DNA of 64,000 nucleotides from Clostridia bacterium (GCA_017500845.1 JAFVXY010000013.1:1-64000); one strand, 5' to 3'. Positions 44,143 to 53,900 are shown, counted from the first letter of the stretch. Program-made: numbers and translations. Notes: generated from the letters alone by a model not told the origin.

Positions 44143-44595
44143 TTATCGTTTTGCTTGAATTAACTTAATAATATTCATAACTATAACAAATCCACCTAAG
44201 AGCATAAGAAGTACGTAATATAATCCTCCGCTATTTTGACTCCAAGGACGATATATCATATAATTATAAATCAAAAATACGAACGCCACAATACAAATAA
44301 TTGTTTCAATTATTGCATTTATCTTAAAAGCCGTGAATTCTTCTATTAGGTCTTCTTCTATAAAGTAATCATCAAAATATACGAGATAATGCAACCCCGC
44401 AAATACAACAAGATATAAAAACTCAACTAAATTGCCCCAAAATTCCCATTCATATTCTAAAACAAATCTAATTTCAGGATAATATCTTGCTATAGGAATA
44501 AGTCCTATAATCAAAGCGTAGTTAATTAAAATTAATATGCCGGCTAAAGCATTAAAACGATTATTTTTTTCTCTTTTATTATTCTCTTTATTCAT
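44143..44595 (-). CDS. Four-helix membrane protein of the XRE-controlled operon
   Basis: A 150-residue protein with a polar Asn/Lys-rich N-terminus and four membrane segments (about residues 18-38, 55-75, 90-112 and 122-145). I use ATG 44595, which has GGAG upstream and lies 2 nt behind the lipoprotein stop; a start at 44607 would overlap it. It is the third gene of the operon. No family was recognised. AT-rich composition is shared with the two genes before it. Confidence 0.7.
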   Translation of the reverse strand: MNKENNKREKNNRFNALAGILILINYALIIGLIPIARYYPEIRFVLEYEWEFWGNLVEFLYLVVFAGLHYLVYFDDYFIEEDLIEEFTAFKINAIIETIICIVAFVFLIYNYMIYRPWSQNSGGLYYVLLMLLGGFVIVMNIIKLIQAKR

Positions 44596-44597
44596 AT

Positions 44598-45725
44598 TTA
44601 TCTCCAATAATAATCATTGCATAAATAATTTTCATTGCTTTTTCCCCTCGAGCCTTTACGTCCACTTCCAGTAATGCCAAAGGCCCCGGAGCCGGGAAGC
44701 CCTCCCATCCCAGGTACCCCCGCCTTCATTTCTATATTTCTTCTTGCGCTTGAAACAACTATTGTGGGAGCAAGAACAGAAGGAGCAGCATCTCCGCCAT
44801 CTCCACCGTCAGCCCGTCCTGTAATAGAAGAAGAGCCATCAGAGCCGTTTCCTCCGCTGCCGCCGATAATCGAGGACGTTCCCTCTCCCGAAAAATGAAT
44901 GGGGCCTACCGACATAATTGCAGGCGCTCCATCTAGTCCATCACTACCGTCTTTTCCCAAAAGCAAAGATTCAAATGAGTCTAAGGCTGTTTGACTTACC
45001 GTAATTAGTCCATCAATATAACTTGTCGCATATTCTAACTTTCCGGTTGCAAAGGTTTTGATTGCAGCAAAAGGAACCGCTTTATATTTCAAAAGAACTT
45101 TAGTATAATTCATCAGCGCATCAAAGGCCCGTTGTTGGAATTTTTCAGCTTCTACACTTGCGCTTACACTCCCAGCGTTTATCTCAACCCCATCATTAAG
45201 ATATATGTTTAACGCACTCGAAGAAAAGTTACTAATAACGCTTACCACGCCATTGTTTACAATGGAAACGTTGATAAACTCAATATCTAAGGGCTTTTCT
45301 CTTTCCTCAATAAACAACGCAAATGGGCCGGAATATCGTTTATCTTCGGATCCTACTATAACCTTATCCACGTTTGGGTCTACCCAATATCCTGATTCAC
45401 TGTAAGTATTCAAGTCTAGCTCTATTACATTTGTAAATAAATCTTGCTTGGGGCTAAGATAAACCGTACCCATTTTGCGACCTTGCTTGTCTTTTACAAT
45501 ATACGGATCACCCCCAGGGTTATACGTATAATCGTTATTAACATATAATCCATCTATTATTTTTGCATCTAATTCTTTTATGTAATACGTATACTGGGCA
45601 TTATTTCTTAAAATAATTGTACTTCCGATCTGCTCTATTCTCAAATCATCAGATTTACTATCACATGAGCATACCATAAAAACAGATAAAATCAATATTG
45701 AAAGTAAAAACGATATTTTTTTCAT
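44598..45725 (-). CDS. Lipoprotein with a Gly-rich, collagen-like C-terminal half
   Basis: The 375-residue product begins with a lipoprotein signal (lipobox VCSC, lipid Cys about residue 21). Residues 25-250 form an unrecognised, probably beta-rich domain. From about 255 to 365 it becomes Gly-rich: GKDGSDGLDGAPAI, GGSGGNGSDGSSS, GGDGGDAAPS and GVPGMGGLPGSGAFG, with some regular GxxGxx phasing, then ends in a Tyr/Cys tail (ENYLCNDYYWR). Such repeats can form extended stalks. AAGGAGG lies at the very end of the upstream gene. No known family was recognised. Confidence 0.75.
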   Translation of the reverse strand: MKKISFLLSILILSVFMVCSCDSKSDDLRIEQIGSTIILRNNAQYTYYIKELDAKIIDGLYVNNDYTYNPGGDPYIVKDKQGRKMGTVYLSPKQDLFTNVIELDLNTYSESGYWVDPNVDKVIVGSEDKRYSGPFALFIEEREKPLDIEFINVSIVNNGVVSVISNFSSSALNIYLNDGVEINAGSVSASVEAEKFQQRAFDALMNYTKVLLKYKAVPFAAIKTFATGKLEYATSYIDGLITVSQTALDSFESLLLGKDGSDGLDGAPAIMSVGPIHFSGEGTSSIIGGSGGNGSDGSSSITGRADGGDGGDAAPSVLAPTIVVSSARRNIEMKAGVPGMGGLPGSGAFGITGSGRKGSRGKSNENYLCNDYYWR

Positions 45726-45727
45726 TG

Positions 45728-46729
45728 TTAACCTCCTTGATACGGGATAATATTAAATTCTTCAATTGGATAAACGCCATTAACAAAATTTGATTTCTCT
45801 AAAAATTTAGCAAATTCTTCTCTGCCGTTACCAATGTAAAAATTAACTCCGCTTTCGGGCAATAATAAAACAGTATAGCTTTCTGCTAAAGCTTCTATAT
45901 TATATAAATCTCTAATATAAATGTTTTTTATATTGGGGAAAGTACTTTTTATGTCATATTTTCCAGTAATGTAACCTCCCCAACCAATTGTATCCTTATC
46001 AAAATATTTGGCATTATATTCTCCGTCGAAAATAACAGTATTTACCCCTTTAAGTCCTTCGCCGCCTGACAAAAATCCTGCGCCATCATAAAACACATAC
46101 TGTCCACTCTTAGTGTATATACGATTACTTACGTAAAAAACATCTCTGGGGTTCAAATATGAAAGGTTCCATGAAACATTAGATTGACCATAAAAAACAG
46201 CACTGCGATATTTACCAAAATATTTTATATATCCGATTTCGTTAATGGTCCTTGTTCCCAAAAACTTTTTTTCTTGACGTTGTGCACGCGGTGGTCTACC
46301 GTTAATTGCTCCACCACTTGCAGAAAACAACGTACATGACGTATTAAAATTGTATGTTGTTTTTAAATCTGTAAAATAAACGGTCTTTGTTATAGTAGAT
46401 TGTTCATTTATTTCATTTAAATCAAATGAAATCTTATCTTCCTTTTCATTAACCATGACCTTGAAGGTAATTTGCCCGTTTGAAAAAACACGATCATTCG
46501 CTTTATCTTTTTTTATTAACTTTATGCTATAGTCAAAAGTATTCTTTGCTATACTATAACTCACTTTCTTTTCAGGAGTTTTCCATTCGAAATAATCATC
46601 GATGTTTTTTTCCGTTATTGTTATTGCATCCTCGTCATATTGAAAGTATTCATTCTCCACCTCATCACAGCCAACCAAAAAGGATGCTAAAATAATCAAA
46701 GCCAAAACAACTAAAATCTTTTTTTTCAT
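45728..46729 (-). CDS. Lipoprotein, first gene of the XRE-controlled operon
   Basis: A 333-residue lipoprotein: MKKKILVVLALIILASFLVGC, with the lipid Cys at about residue 21, followed by an acidic stretch (DEVENEYFQYDEDAI). The rest is polar with alternating strands and looks surface-exposed; parts such as TVIFDGEYNAKYF and FPNIKNIYIRDLYN hint at LRR_5-like or beta-solenoid segments. The start ATG 46729 has GGAGG upstream; eleven extra codons in frame lie before it. Its promoter overlaps two operator candidates. Function unknown. Confidence 0.75.
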   Translation of the reverse strand: MKKKILVVLALIILASFLVGCDEVENEYFQYDEDAITITEKNIDDYFEWKTPEKKVSYSIAKNTFDYSIKLIKKDKANDRVFSNGQITFKVMVNEKEDKISFDLNEINEQSTITKTVYFTDLKTTYNFNTSCTLFSASGGAINGRPPRAQRQEKKFLGTRTINEIGYIKYFGKYRSAVFYGQSNVSWNLSYLNPRDVFYVSNRIYTKSGQYVFYDGAGFLSGGEGLKGVNTVIFDGEYNAKYFDKDTIGWGGYITGKYDIKSTFPNIKNIYIRDLYNIEALAESYTVLLLPESGVNFYIGNGREEFAKFLEKSNFVNGVYPIEEFNIIPYQGG

Positions 46730-46756
46730 AACCTCCACCTTCAAATTAAGAATAAT

Positions 46757-46833
46757 TAGCATATATTGCTAACACTCTATAATTATAGTAGCAATATATG
46801 CTATTGTCAAGCAAAATGTAGCGAAATTTGCTA
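46757..46833. promoter_or_regulatory. Three phased operators and a consensus promoter between lipoprotein operon and XRE gene
   Basis: Three 15-bp sites of form TAGCR-N5-TGCTA: 46757-46771, 46789-46803 and 46819-46833, spaced 32 and 30 bp centre to centre. A minus-strand promoter, -35 TTGACA (46805-46810) and -10 TATAAT (46782-46787) with a 17-bp spacer, drives the lipoprotein operon; the middle site fills that spacer. The first site lies just past its start point, and the third precedes the XRE gene. Confidence 0.8.
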
Positions 46834-46857
46834 TTTGTTATATGATTTGAGGTGTTT

Positions 46858-47208
46858 ATGTTGAAAATTCAAGAATTAAGGAATCTTGCAGGGCTTACTC
46901 AGCGTGAGCTTGCCGAAAAAATCGGCGTAAAGAATTATACAGTGGCAAACTGGGAACAAAACCGTACCGAGCCAAGCATAAAGGATCTAACCGACCTTGC
47001 AGATTTTTTTGAATGCAGCATAGATTATCTTATAGGGAGAGAAAACATTTTTGGGCAAATAATTATAATGAAAAACCTACCGTCTGAAATTTCGGAGCTT
47101 TTTGGACTGTACAGCAGTCTACCCGAAGATAGAAAAAAGCTCTTGCTTGCAATAGCAAAAGAATTTAAGCTTCTCACCGACAAGGAAAATGAATCCACCC
47201 AAAACTAA
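46858..47208 (+). CDS. XRE/Cro-CI-type repressor
   Basis: A 116-residue DNA-binding protein. The helix-turn-helix is in residues 5-55: LRNLAGLTQRELAEKIGVKNYTVANWEQNRTEPSIKDL. The C-terminal half (EISELFGLYSSLPEDRKKLLLAIAKEF) is helical and probably dimerises. I use ATG 46858 with GAGG 5 nt upstream; a GTG two codons earlier is possible. It is divergent from the lipoprotein operon, and the three operator candidates between them suggest it represses both itself and that operon. Confidence 0.88.
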   Translation: MLKIQELRNLAGLTQRELAEKIGVKNYTVANWEQNRTEPSIKDLTDLADFFECSIDYLIGRENIFGQIIIMKNLPSEISELFGLYSSLPEDRKKLLLAIAKEFKLLTDKENESTQN

Positions 47209-47231
47209 AAATTCATAATACATTAGCATAA

Positions 47232-47267
47232 AAAAGAGCAACCGCGGAAAATTGCGATTGCTCTTTT
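47232..47267. terminator. Terminator shared by the XRE gene and purL
   Basis: Arms AAAAGAGCAA (47232-47241) and TTGCTCTTTT (47258-47267) pair perfectly between convergent genes; active both ways. Confidence 0.85.
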
Positions 47268-47288
47268 GTTATAATTTGGTTTTAGGGT

Positions 47289-50200
47289 TTACTTATAGTA
47301 TTTTACGCCCGACTCGAATATCTTCATATCGAATTCGCCGGGGATATTTTTGTATAAGCCTACTCCGATACGCTCTGCGTGGCCCATCTTGCCGATGATT
47401 CGTCCATCCGGCGACAAGATACCCTCTACGCCGTAGTACGAGCCATTGGGATTATGCGGCGACTCCATGGTTACGTTGCCGTCCATGTCCGCATACTGCG
47501 AGAAGATTTGACCTGCCGCGAGCATACGGTCGAAATGCTCCTTAGTGGCGGTGAACTTACCCTCGCCGTGACTAACCGGCACGTTGTAAATGTCGCCTAC
47601 CTTTACTCCGCTGAGCCACGGCGAGCAGGTGCTGCCTACTCTTACGCGGCAAATAGTGCTTACGTGACGTGCGATATTGTTGTAGGTAAGCGTGGGCGAA
47701 TCCTCATTTTGCTTACCGATTTTGCCGTACGGAAGGAGTCCAAGCTTGATAAGTGCCTGGAAGCCGTTGCAAATACCAAGCATAAGACCGTCACGGGTAT
47801 AAAGCATCTTTTCTACCGCTTCCATTATGTACGGATTTTTGAACAGCGTAGCAATGAATTTGCCACTTCCGTCTGGCTCGTCACCCGCCGAGAAGCCGCC
47901 GGGGAACGCTATAATCTGCGAATTGCTTATGCGTTTTACGATTTCGTCAATCGACTCTTGAATATCGGACGGCTTTTGGTTTTTAACCACGAAAATGTCC
48001 GTTTCCGCGCCCGCCCTATCAAACACACGGGCTGTGTCAAGCTCGCAGTTAGTGCCGGGGAATGCGGGGATAAACACTCTCGGTCTTGCAATCTTGCTTG
48101 CCGCCGAGTAGGTCTTGCCAACGGCGTTAGAGGTGATTATCTCGCCGCTTGCAGGTGCGGTGGTGGGATAGAAGCCGTCAAGCGGTTTTTCAAACGCAAT
48201 TCTAAGCTCCTCGTGCGTAAATTCCGTATTGCCAAGAACGACATTGCCGTCAGTTACCTCGCCGAGCAAGGTGCCAACGCTAAGCTTATCCTTTGCCACA
48301 AGAATGATATTGCCATAGTGCGGCGCAAAATCGTCACCACGTAGTCCCATTTTTGCGCCCTTGCCGCTACCGAGAAGCGACTTGATAACAGCGCAAGCTC
48401 TACCGCCCTCCTCGACTACTGCGGCAGAAGCAACCTTGCCACCGGCTATAAGGCTCTCCACCTCGGCGTACAGCTTGTACGCACCGTCAAAGTCGGGCAA
48501 GCCGCTTTCCCTTCGCGGAATAGCAAGCTCGTAAATATATCCGTCCGTATCGAACGTGTTGTGAATAAGCGTGCGGTCGTCCGTAATGCCCATAGCAAAC
48601 GCGATAAGCGTGGGCGGAACGTCAAGGTTCTCGAAGCTACCGCTCATGCTGTCCTTGCCGCCGATTGCCGCAATCTTTAGTCCCATTTGCGCCTCGAACG
48701 CGCCAAGAAGTGCCGAAAGCGGCTCGCCCCAACGCCTCGGATCCTTGCCGAGCTTTTTGAAAAACTCCTGAAGCGTAAGTCTTATGCTGTCGTATTTTAC
48801 GCCAGATGCCACCAGCTTGGATACTGCGCTTACGATAGAGTGCGCCGCGCCAACGAAGGGCGAAACCTTGTTAAGCTCGGGATACAGCGCAAAGGACGAG
48901 CAGGTTACGGTGTGCGTAACGCCGCTTACGGGCGGCTTGCTTGCCATAACCATCGACGGGGTAAGCTGATGCTTGCCGCCAAACGGCATAAGCACGGTTG
49001 CCGCACCTATCGTGCTGTCGAAATTCTCGCCCATTCCCTTTTGCGAGCAAACACCGGGAAGCGAAAGCGTGTTTAGAACTGCCGCCCTTGCGTCCTTATC
49101 GATTTCCTTTTGAGCCGCCTGAGCGTAGCCGTCAAAGAAGCCGCGAGCAAGGGTGTCGGTGATTTCAGCGTCAATAGTTTGCTTAACGCCGTTGGTATCG
49201 AGGAACTCGCGCGAAATATCTACTATAGTTTCGTCACGGTAGAACATTCTCAATCTGCCGCCGTCCGTCACGGTTGCAACCTTAACCGACTTAAGGTTTT
49301 CCTTTTCGGCAAGTGCGATAAACTTATCTGCGTCCTCGGCTTTTACAACCACCGCCATACGCTCTTGCGATTCGCTGATGGCAAGCTCGGTTGCCGTAAG
49401 ACCCTCGTACTTTTTGTTTACTCTGTCAAGATAGATATCAAGACCTGCGCTAAGCTCGCCAATTGCCACGCAAACGCCGCCTGCGCCAAAGTCGTTGCAC
49501 TTGATTATAAGCTTGCTTGCCTCGGGATTGCGGAACAAGCGTTGCAGCTTGCGTTCCTCGGGCGGATTACCCTTTTGAACCTCTGCGCCGCACGTCTCTG
49601 CCGAAGCCACGTTGTGCGACTTGGAGCTACCCGTTGCACCGCCGCAACCGTCACGGCCGGTGTCGCCACCAACCATAACAACTATATCGCCGCCCTTAGG
49701 CGCACATCTGATTACGTTTTCCTTTTTGTTGCCGCCGATTACATAGCCTGTCTCCAATCTTTTTGCGCGGTATCCCTCGTCAAACTTTTCGGCTACTATT
49801 CCTGTTGCAAGACCGATTTGGTTGCCGTACGACGAGAAGCCGCTGAGCGCCTTTTTGGAAATAACCTGCTGGGGAAGCTTGCCCTTAAGGGTAGGCCTTG
49901 CCGCCGGGAAGTCTGCACCGGTAACGCGCATTGCCTGATAAACGTACGTTCTGCCGCTAAGCGGATCGCGAATTGCGCCGCCAAGGCAGGTTGCCGCACC
50001 GCCGAACGGCTCAATCTCGGTGGGGTGGTTGTGCGTTTCGTTCTTGAACATAATAAGCCACTCCTCGTCCTTGCCGTCCACGTCCACGTTTACGACAACC
50101 GAGCAAGCGTTGATTTCGTCGCTTTCGTCAAGATTGTTTAGGTATCCGTCCTTTTTAAGCTGACGAGCCGCAAGCGTTGCGATGCTCATAAGGCAGGGAT

Positions 50201-50990
50201 ATTTATCCGCACGTCCCTTATAGTTGTCCTCAAACACCGAAAGATAGTGTTTTACTGCCCTCTGAATATCCTCGCTGCCGTCAATTACCTTGATGCTTTT
50301 AAGCTCGGTATTAAACGTCGTGTGACGGCAATGGTCGCTCCAATAGGTGTCGATAACCTTAAGCTCGGTAAGAGTCGGATTGCGACCCTCCTTTACAAAA
50401 TAAGCCTGCACAAACTTGAGGTCGTCCATCGTCATTGCAAACGAGAACGAGGAATAAAATTCCTTAAGCTCGCTTTCGCTAAGCGCTATAAAGCCCTCTT
50501 GCTCCACCCTCATTTTGCCCGTCTCGGTTATAATAGGCTTAAGCGACTCAGGAACGTCAAGACTGCCCTCCTTGCTGTCTACGGGGTTAATGAGATGCTT
50601 CTTTACGCGAGCAAGCGTAGTAGCGTCAAGACTGTCAAACGCGTATACGGTAGCGCACTTTATCAGCGGTCTAAGCCCCCCCGTAAGGAATTGCACGCAC
50701 TGAACAGCCGAGTCCATACGCTGGTCGTACTGACCGTCGAGGTACTCAACCACCACGATATCGCCCTTAAGAAAATCTACGTTGTCGTACACAACGTCAA
50801 GCGGCGGCTCGGAAAAAACGTTTTTTACAGCCGCGTCAAACTGCTCGTCGCTTAGTCCATCCACGCAGTATCTTATAAGGTGGCGAGGGTTTTTAAGCTC
50901 TACCCCAAGCACACCCAAAACGTCTGCCGCAAATCTGCCTGCGGCAACGTCGTATTCCTTTTTCTTTTCTACGTAAACCGTTCTTACCAT
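47289..50990 (-). CDS. purL: Phosphoribosylformylglycinamidine synthase, one-chain type
   Basis: At 1233 residues this is the large fused form: synthetase domains plus a C-terminal glutaminase, so no separate purQ or purS is needed. It converts FGAR to FGAM with glutamine and ATP. WSDHCRHTTFNTEL and FKNETHNHPTEIEPFGGAATCLGG mark the substrate site, and the glutaminase has FPGTNCELDTARVF, FSAGDEPDGSG and LGICNGFQALIKLG with the catalytic Cys. Last gene of the pur operon, 3 nt behind purD. Confidence 0.97.
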   Translation of the reverse strand: MVRTVYVEKKKEYDVAAGRFAADVLGVLGVELKNPRHLIRYCVDGLSDEQFDAAVKNVFSEPPLDVVYDNVDFLKGDIVVVEYLDGQYDQRMDSAVQCVQFLTGGLRPLIKCATVYAFDSLDATTLARVKKHLINPVDSKEGSLDVPESLKPIITETGKMRVEQEGFIALSESELKEFYSSFSFAMTMDDLKFVQAYFVKEGRNPTLTELKVIDTYWSDHCRHTTFNTELKSIKVIDGSEDIQRAVKHYLSVFEDNYKGRADKYPCLMSIATLAARQLKKDGYLNNLDESDEINACSVVVNVDVDGKDEEWLIMFKNETHNHPTEIEPFGGAATCLGGAIRDPLSGRTYVYQAMRVTGADFPAARPTLKGKLPQQVISKKALSGFSSYGNQIGLATGIVAEKFDEGYRAKRLETGYVIGGNKKENVIRCAPKGGDIVVMVGGDTGRDGCGGATGSSKSHNVASAETCGAEVQKGNPPEERKLQRLFRNPEASKLIIKCNDFGAGGVCVAIGELSAGLDIYLDRVNKKYEGLTATELAISESQERMAVVVKAEDADKFIALAEKENLKSVKVATVTDGGRLRMFYRDETIVDISREFLDTNGVKQTIDAEITDTLARGFFDGYAQAAQKEIDKDARAAVLNTLSLPGVCSQKGMGENFDSTIGAATVLMPFGGKHQLTPSMVMASKPPVSGVTHTVTCSSFALYPELNKVSPFVGAAHSIVSAVSKLVASGVKYDSIRLTLQEFFKKLGKDPRRWGEPLSALLGAFEAQMGLKIAAIGGKDSMSGSFENLDVPPTLIAFAMGITDDRTLIHNTFDTDGYIYELAIPRRESGLPDFDGAYKLYAEVESLIAGGKVASAAVVEEGGRACAVIKSLLGSGKGAKMGLRGDDFAPHYGNIILVAKDKLSVGTLLGEVTDGNVVLGNTEFTHEELRIAFEKPLDGFYPTTAPASGEIITSNAVGKTYSAASKIARPRVFIPAFPGTNCELDTARVFDRAGAETDIFVVKNQKPSDIQESIDEIVKRISNSQIIAFPGGFSAGDEPDGSGKFIATLFKNPYIMEAVEKMLYTRDGLMLGICNGFQALIKLGLLPYGKIGKQNEDSPTLTYNNIARHVSTICRVRVGSTCSPWLSGVKVGDIYNVPVSHGEGKFTATKEHFDRMLAAGQIFSQYADMDGNVTMESPHNPNGSYYGVEGILSPDGRIIGKMGHAERIGVGLYKNIPGEFDMKIFESGVKYYK

Positions 50991-50993
50991 AAT

Positions 50994-52244
50994 TTACACC
51001 TTTCCTATATCCGTGCGGTAACGGCAATTCGCAAAATGCACCTTATCAATCTGCGAATAAACCGCCTCACGCGCCTTATCCATATCATCTGCTACGGCAG
51101 TAAGCTGGAATACTCTGCCGCCGTTGTTTACAAGCTTGCCGTCCTTAATCGCCGTGCCTGCGTGGAACAAAATTACGTCCTCAAGCTCGCCGATGGTAAT
51201 TTCGTGCCCCTTAACTACGCTAAGCGGATACTCGCCGCTTGCAATAACCACGGTAAAGCCCACCTTGTCCTGCCACCTTACGTCCACGGTATCAAGTGTG
51301 CCGTCAATGCACGCATTCATAATATCTATAAGATCGGTAGATAGAAGCGGCAAAACAGCCTCGGTTTCGGGATCGCCAAGGCGCGAATTGTACTCGATAA
51401 CCTTGATTCCCTTAGCCGTCATCATAAGTCCAAAGTAAAGCACGCCCTTAAATTCTATTCCGTCCTTAATTAGTCCCTCTACGGTGGGAAGTGCTATTTT
51501 GTCCAAAAACTCCTTGCGGTGACTGTCCGTAAAGAAGGGCGAGGGAGCAAACGCACCCATGCCGCCGGTGTTTAGTCCCTTGTCGCCGTCGTAAGCACGC
51601 TTGTGGTCTTGACTGGACGGCATAAGGGAAATATGCTTGCCGTCACAAAAAGCCATAACGGTAACCTCACGTCCAACCAAGAACTCCTCGATTAGCACCC
51701 TGTTGCCCGCTTCGCCAAATGCCTTGCTTACCATAATGTCGTCAATTGCCTTGATTGCCTCGTCTAAATCGGCACAAATAATTACGCCCTTGCCAAGCGC
51801 AAGTCCGTCCGACTTGATTACCACGGGGTAATCGGTAGAGCGCAAATATTCCTTCGCCTTGTCGGGACAGTCAAAAATTTGGCTAGACGCTGTGGGGATT
51901 TTGTGACGAAGCATAAATTCCTTGCTAAAAGCCTTAGAGCTTTCCAACCTTGCCGCGCCAGCCGTAGGGCCAAACGCACGGACGCCACGCTCGTTGAAAT
52001 AGTCCACCATACCCTTTGCAAGAGGGTCGTCGGGCGTAACGAAAACGAGGTCGACTTGGTTTGCCTTAACGTACTCGTAAATGCCGTCGAAGTCAAACAC
52101 CGACATTTGCTTGCAAGAAGCAATCTTTTCGATACCTGCGTTGCCGGGCACACAAAAAAGCTTGCCGATTTTGTTGCTTTTACTCAACTGATGGCACACG
52201 GCGTGCTCTCTGCCGCCACCGCCAATTACCAAAACATTTGTCAT
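50994..52244 (-). CDS. purD: Phosphoribosylamine-glycine ligase
   Basis: A 416-residue ATP-grasp enzyme that joins glycine to phosphoribosylamine. It begins MTNVLVIGGGGREHAVCHQLSKS, the PurD start signature. YPVVIKSDGLALGKGVIIC is in the ATP-grasp subdomain, DHKRAYDGDKGLNTGGMGAF forms the substrate site, and EYNSRLGDPETEAVLP binds metal. A hairpin and a possible weak promoter lie in the 126-nt gap after purH. Confidence 0.97.
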   Translation of the reverse strand: MTNVLVIGGGGREHAVCHQLSKSNKIGKLFCVPGNAGIEKIASCKQMSVFDFDGIYEYVKANQVDLVFVTPDDPLAKGMVDYFNERGVRAFGPTAGAARLESSKAFSKEFMLRHKIPTASSQIFDCPDKAKEYLRSTDYPVVIKSDGLALGKGVIICADLDEAIKAIDDIMVSKAFGEAGNRVLIEEFLVGREVTVMAFCDGKHISLMPSSQDHKRAYDGDKGLNTGGMGAFAPSPFFTDSHRKEFLDKIALPTVEGLIKDGIEFKGVLYFGLMMTAKGIKVIEYNSRLGDPETEAVLPLLSTDLIDIMNACIDGTLDTVDVRWQDKVGFTVVIASGEYPLSVVKGHEITIGELEDVILFHAGTAIKDGKLVNNGGRVFQLTAVADDMDKAREAVYSQIDKVHFANCRYRTDIGKV

Positions 52245-52335
52245 AATATATTTCCTCTGCTAATAAAGCCGCAACTATGCTTATCTTGTTATTCTGTCAA
52301 AAAATCAGCTATACGCCTTGACAAAATCTACACTT

Positions 52336-52363
52336 AAAGCGCGACTAAATTGAGCCGCGCTTT
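52336..52363. other. Intercistronic hairpin between purH and purD
   Basis: AAAGCGCG (52336-52343) pairs with CGCGCTTT (52356-52363). The T run is on the plus strand, so on the pur transcript it is a stem without a U tail, better suited to mRNA processing or partial attenuation. A minus-strand TTGACA at 52295-52300 lies between it and purD. Confidence 0.5.
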
Positions 52364-52370
52364 TTAGGTA

Positions 52371-53900
52371 TTAATGCTTAAAATGTCTCTCGCCCGAGAA
52401 CACCATAGTAATTCCGCACTCGTCAGCCTTGATTATGCTGTCCTCGTCACGCTTACTACCGCCCGGCTGAACGATTGCCGCAATTCCTGCTTTGCTTGCG
52501 GCGGTAACGCAGTCGTCAAACGGGAAGAATGCGTCCGAGCCAAGCACTGCGCCCTCTACCGAAGTAAGGCTATGCTCAATTGCCTGATTGGTTGCCCAAA
52601 TGCGGTTGGTTTGACCAACGCCAATACCCAAGGTGCAACCGTCCTTAACTACCACGATAGCGTTGGACTTGCAGTGCTTAACAACCTTCATCGCGAACTC
52701 CATATCGGCAAGCTGTGCCTCGGTGGGCTGAATTTTGGTTACTACCTTAAGCTCGCTACCAAAAACCGTGCGGTCGGATTGCTGAACGAGCAAGCCGCCG
52801 TAAACCTTTTTGAACTCGTAGCCGCCCTTGTCCTTAAGCGCAATTTCGGGATGAACGAGAAGGCGCAAATTCTGCTTTTTGCTAAGGATTTCTACAGCCT
52901 TTTCGCTGAACGAGGGAGCAATTACGATTTCGAGGAAGGTCTTGGTAAGCTCCTCGGCGGTGCGCTCGTCAACCTCGCCGTTGAGGGCTACGATTCCACC
53001 GAACACCGAAACGGGGTCGCTGTCGTGAGCCTTTTTGTAAGCCTCGTAGATGGTGTCAGCCTGAGCAACGCCACACGGATTGGTGTGCTTGATTGCAACT
53101 GCCGCGGGACGGTCGAACTCTTTCAAAAGCGCAAGTGCGCCGTTTGCGTCATTGATATTATTAAACGAAAGCTGTTTGCCGTTAAGCTGCTTTGCTTCAG
53201 CAAGCGAATTGCCCACAGGAATTGCCTCGCGGTAGAAAGCCGCGCTTTGGTGCGGATTTTCGCCGTAGCGAAGCTCGTCCACACGCTCGAACGCAAGGGT
53301 GAGCTGATCGGGATATTCAATACCGATTTTGTTCCTTAGATAAGAAGCAATCATCGAATCGTACACTGCGGTATGCTGATAAACCTTGTACATAAGGTAG
53401 GTGCGCGTTTCGATGCTGACTGCGCCGCTTGCCATCTCGTCAAGAACCTTATTGTAGTCATTAGGATCAATAAGTACGACTACGTCCTTATAGTTTTTTG
53501 CCGCACTGCGGAGCATGGTCGGTCCGCCGATGTCAATATTCTCCACCGCCTCGGCAAAGCTCTTGCCTGCCATAACGGTCTGCTTAAAGGGATAAAGGTT
53601 GACGATAACCACGTCAATCGTGTCGATATTAAGCTTGTCAAGCTGAGCCATATGCTCGGGGTTGTCCCTCATTGCAAGCAATCCTGCGTGAACTGCCGGG
53701 TGCAAGGTCTTAACTCGTCCGTCAAGACACTCGGGGAAGTCGGTGATTTCGCTGATATTCATAACCGGCAAGCCTGCCTTTGCGATGGTTGCCATGGTGC
53801 CGCCTGTCGAAATAAGCTCGTAGCCCATTTCCACAAGCTTAGAACAAACCTCTACGATACCCGTTTTGTCCGAAACACTTACAAGCGCTCTCTTTTTCAT
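52371..53900 (-). CDS. purH: Bifunctional AICAR formyltransferase / IMP cyclohydrolase
   Basis: The 509-residue enzyme does the last two steps to IMP. The N-terminal cyclohydrolase domain has RALVSVSDKTGIVE, STGGT and GRVKTLHPAVHAGLLA; the formyltransferase domain has ELRYGENPHQSAAFYR, AIKHTNPCGVA with the catalytic Lys-His, and SDAFFPFDDCVTAA. It ends RHFKH-like (SGERHFKH), as usual. It overlaps purN by 4 nt. Confidence 0.97.
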   Translation of the reverse strand: MKKRALVSVSDKTGIVEVCSKLVEMGYELISTGGTMATIAKAGLPVMNISEITDFPECLDGRVKTLHPAVHAGLLAMRDNPEHMAQLDKLNIDTIDVVIVNLYPFKQTVMAGKSFAEAVENIDIGGPTMLRSAAKNYKDVVVLIDPNDYNKVLDEMASGAVSIETRTYLMYKVYQHTAVYDSMIASYLRNKIGIEYPDQLTLAFERVDELRYGENPHQSAAFYREAIPVGNSLAEAKQLNGKQLSFNNINDANGALALLKEFDRPAAVAIKHTNPCGVAQADTIYEAYKKAHDSDPVSVFGGIVALNGEVDERTAEELTKTFLEIVIAPSFSEKAVEILSKKQNLRLLVHPEIALKDKGGYEFKKVYGGLLVQQSDRTVFGSELKVVTKIQPTEAQLADMEFAMKVVKHCKSNAIVVVKDGCTLGIGVGQTNRIWATNQAIEHSLTSVEGAVLGSDAFFPFDDCVTAASKAGIAAIVQPGGSKRDEDSIIKADECGITMVFSGERHFKH

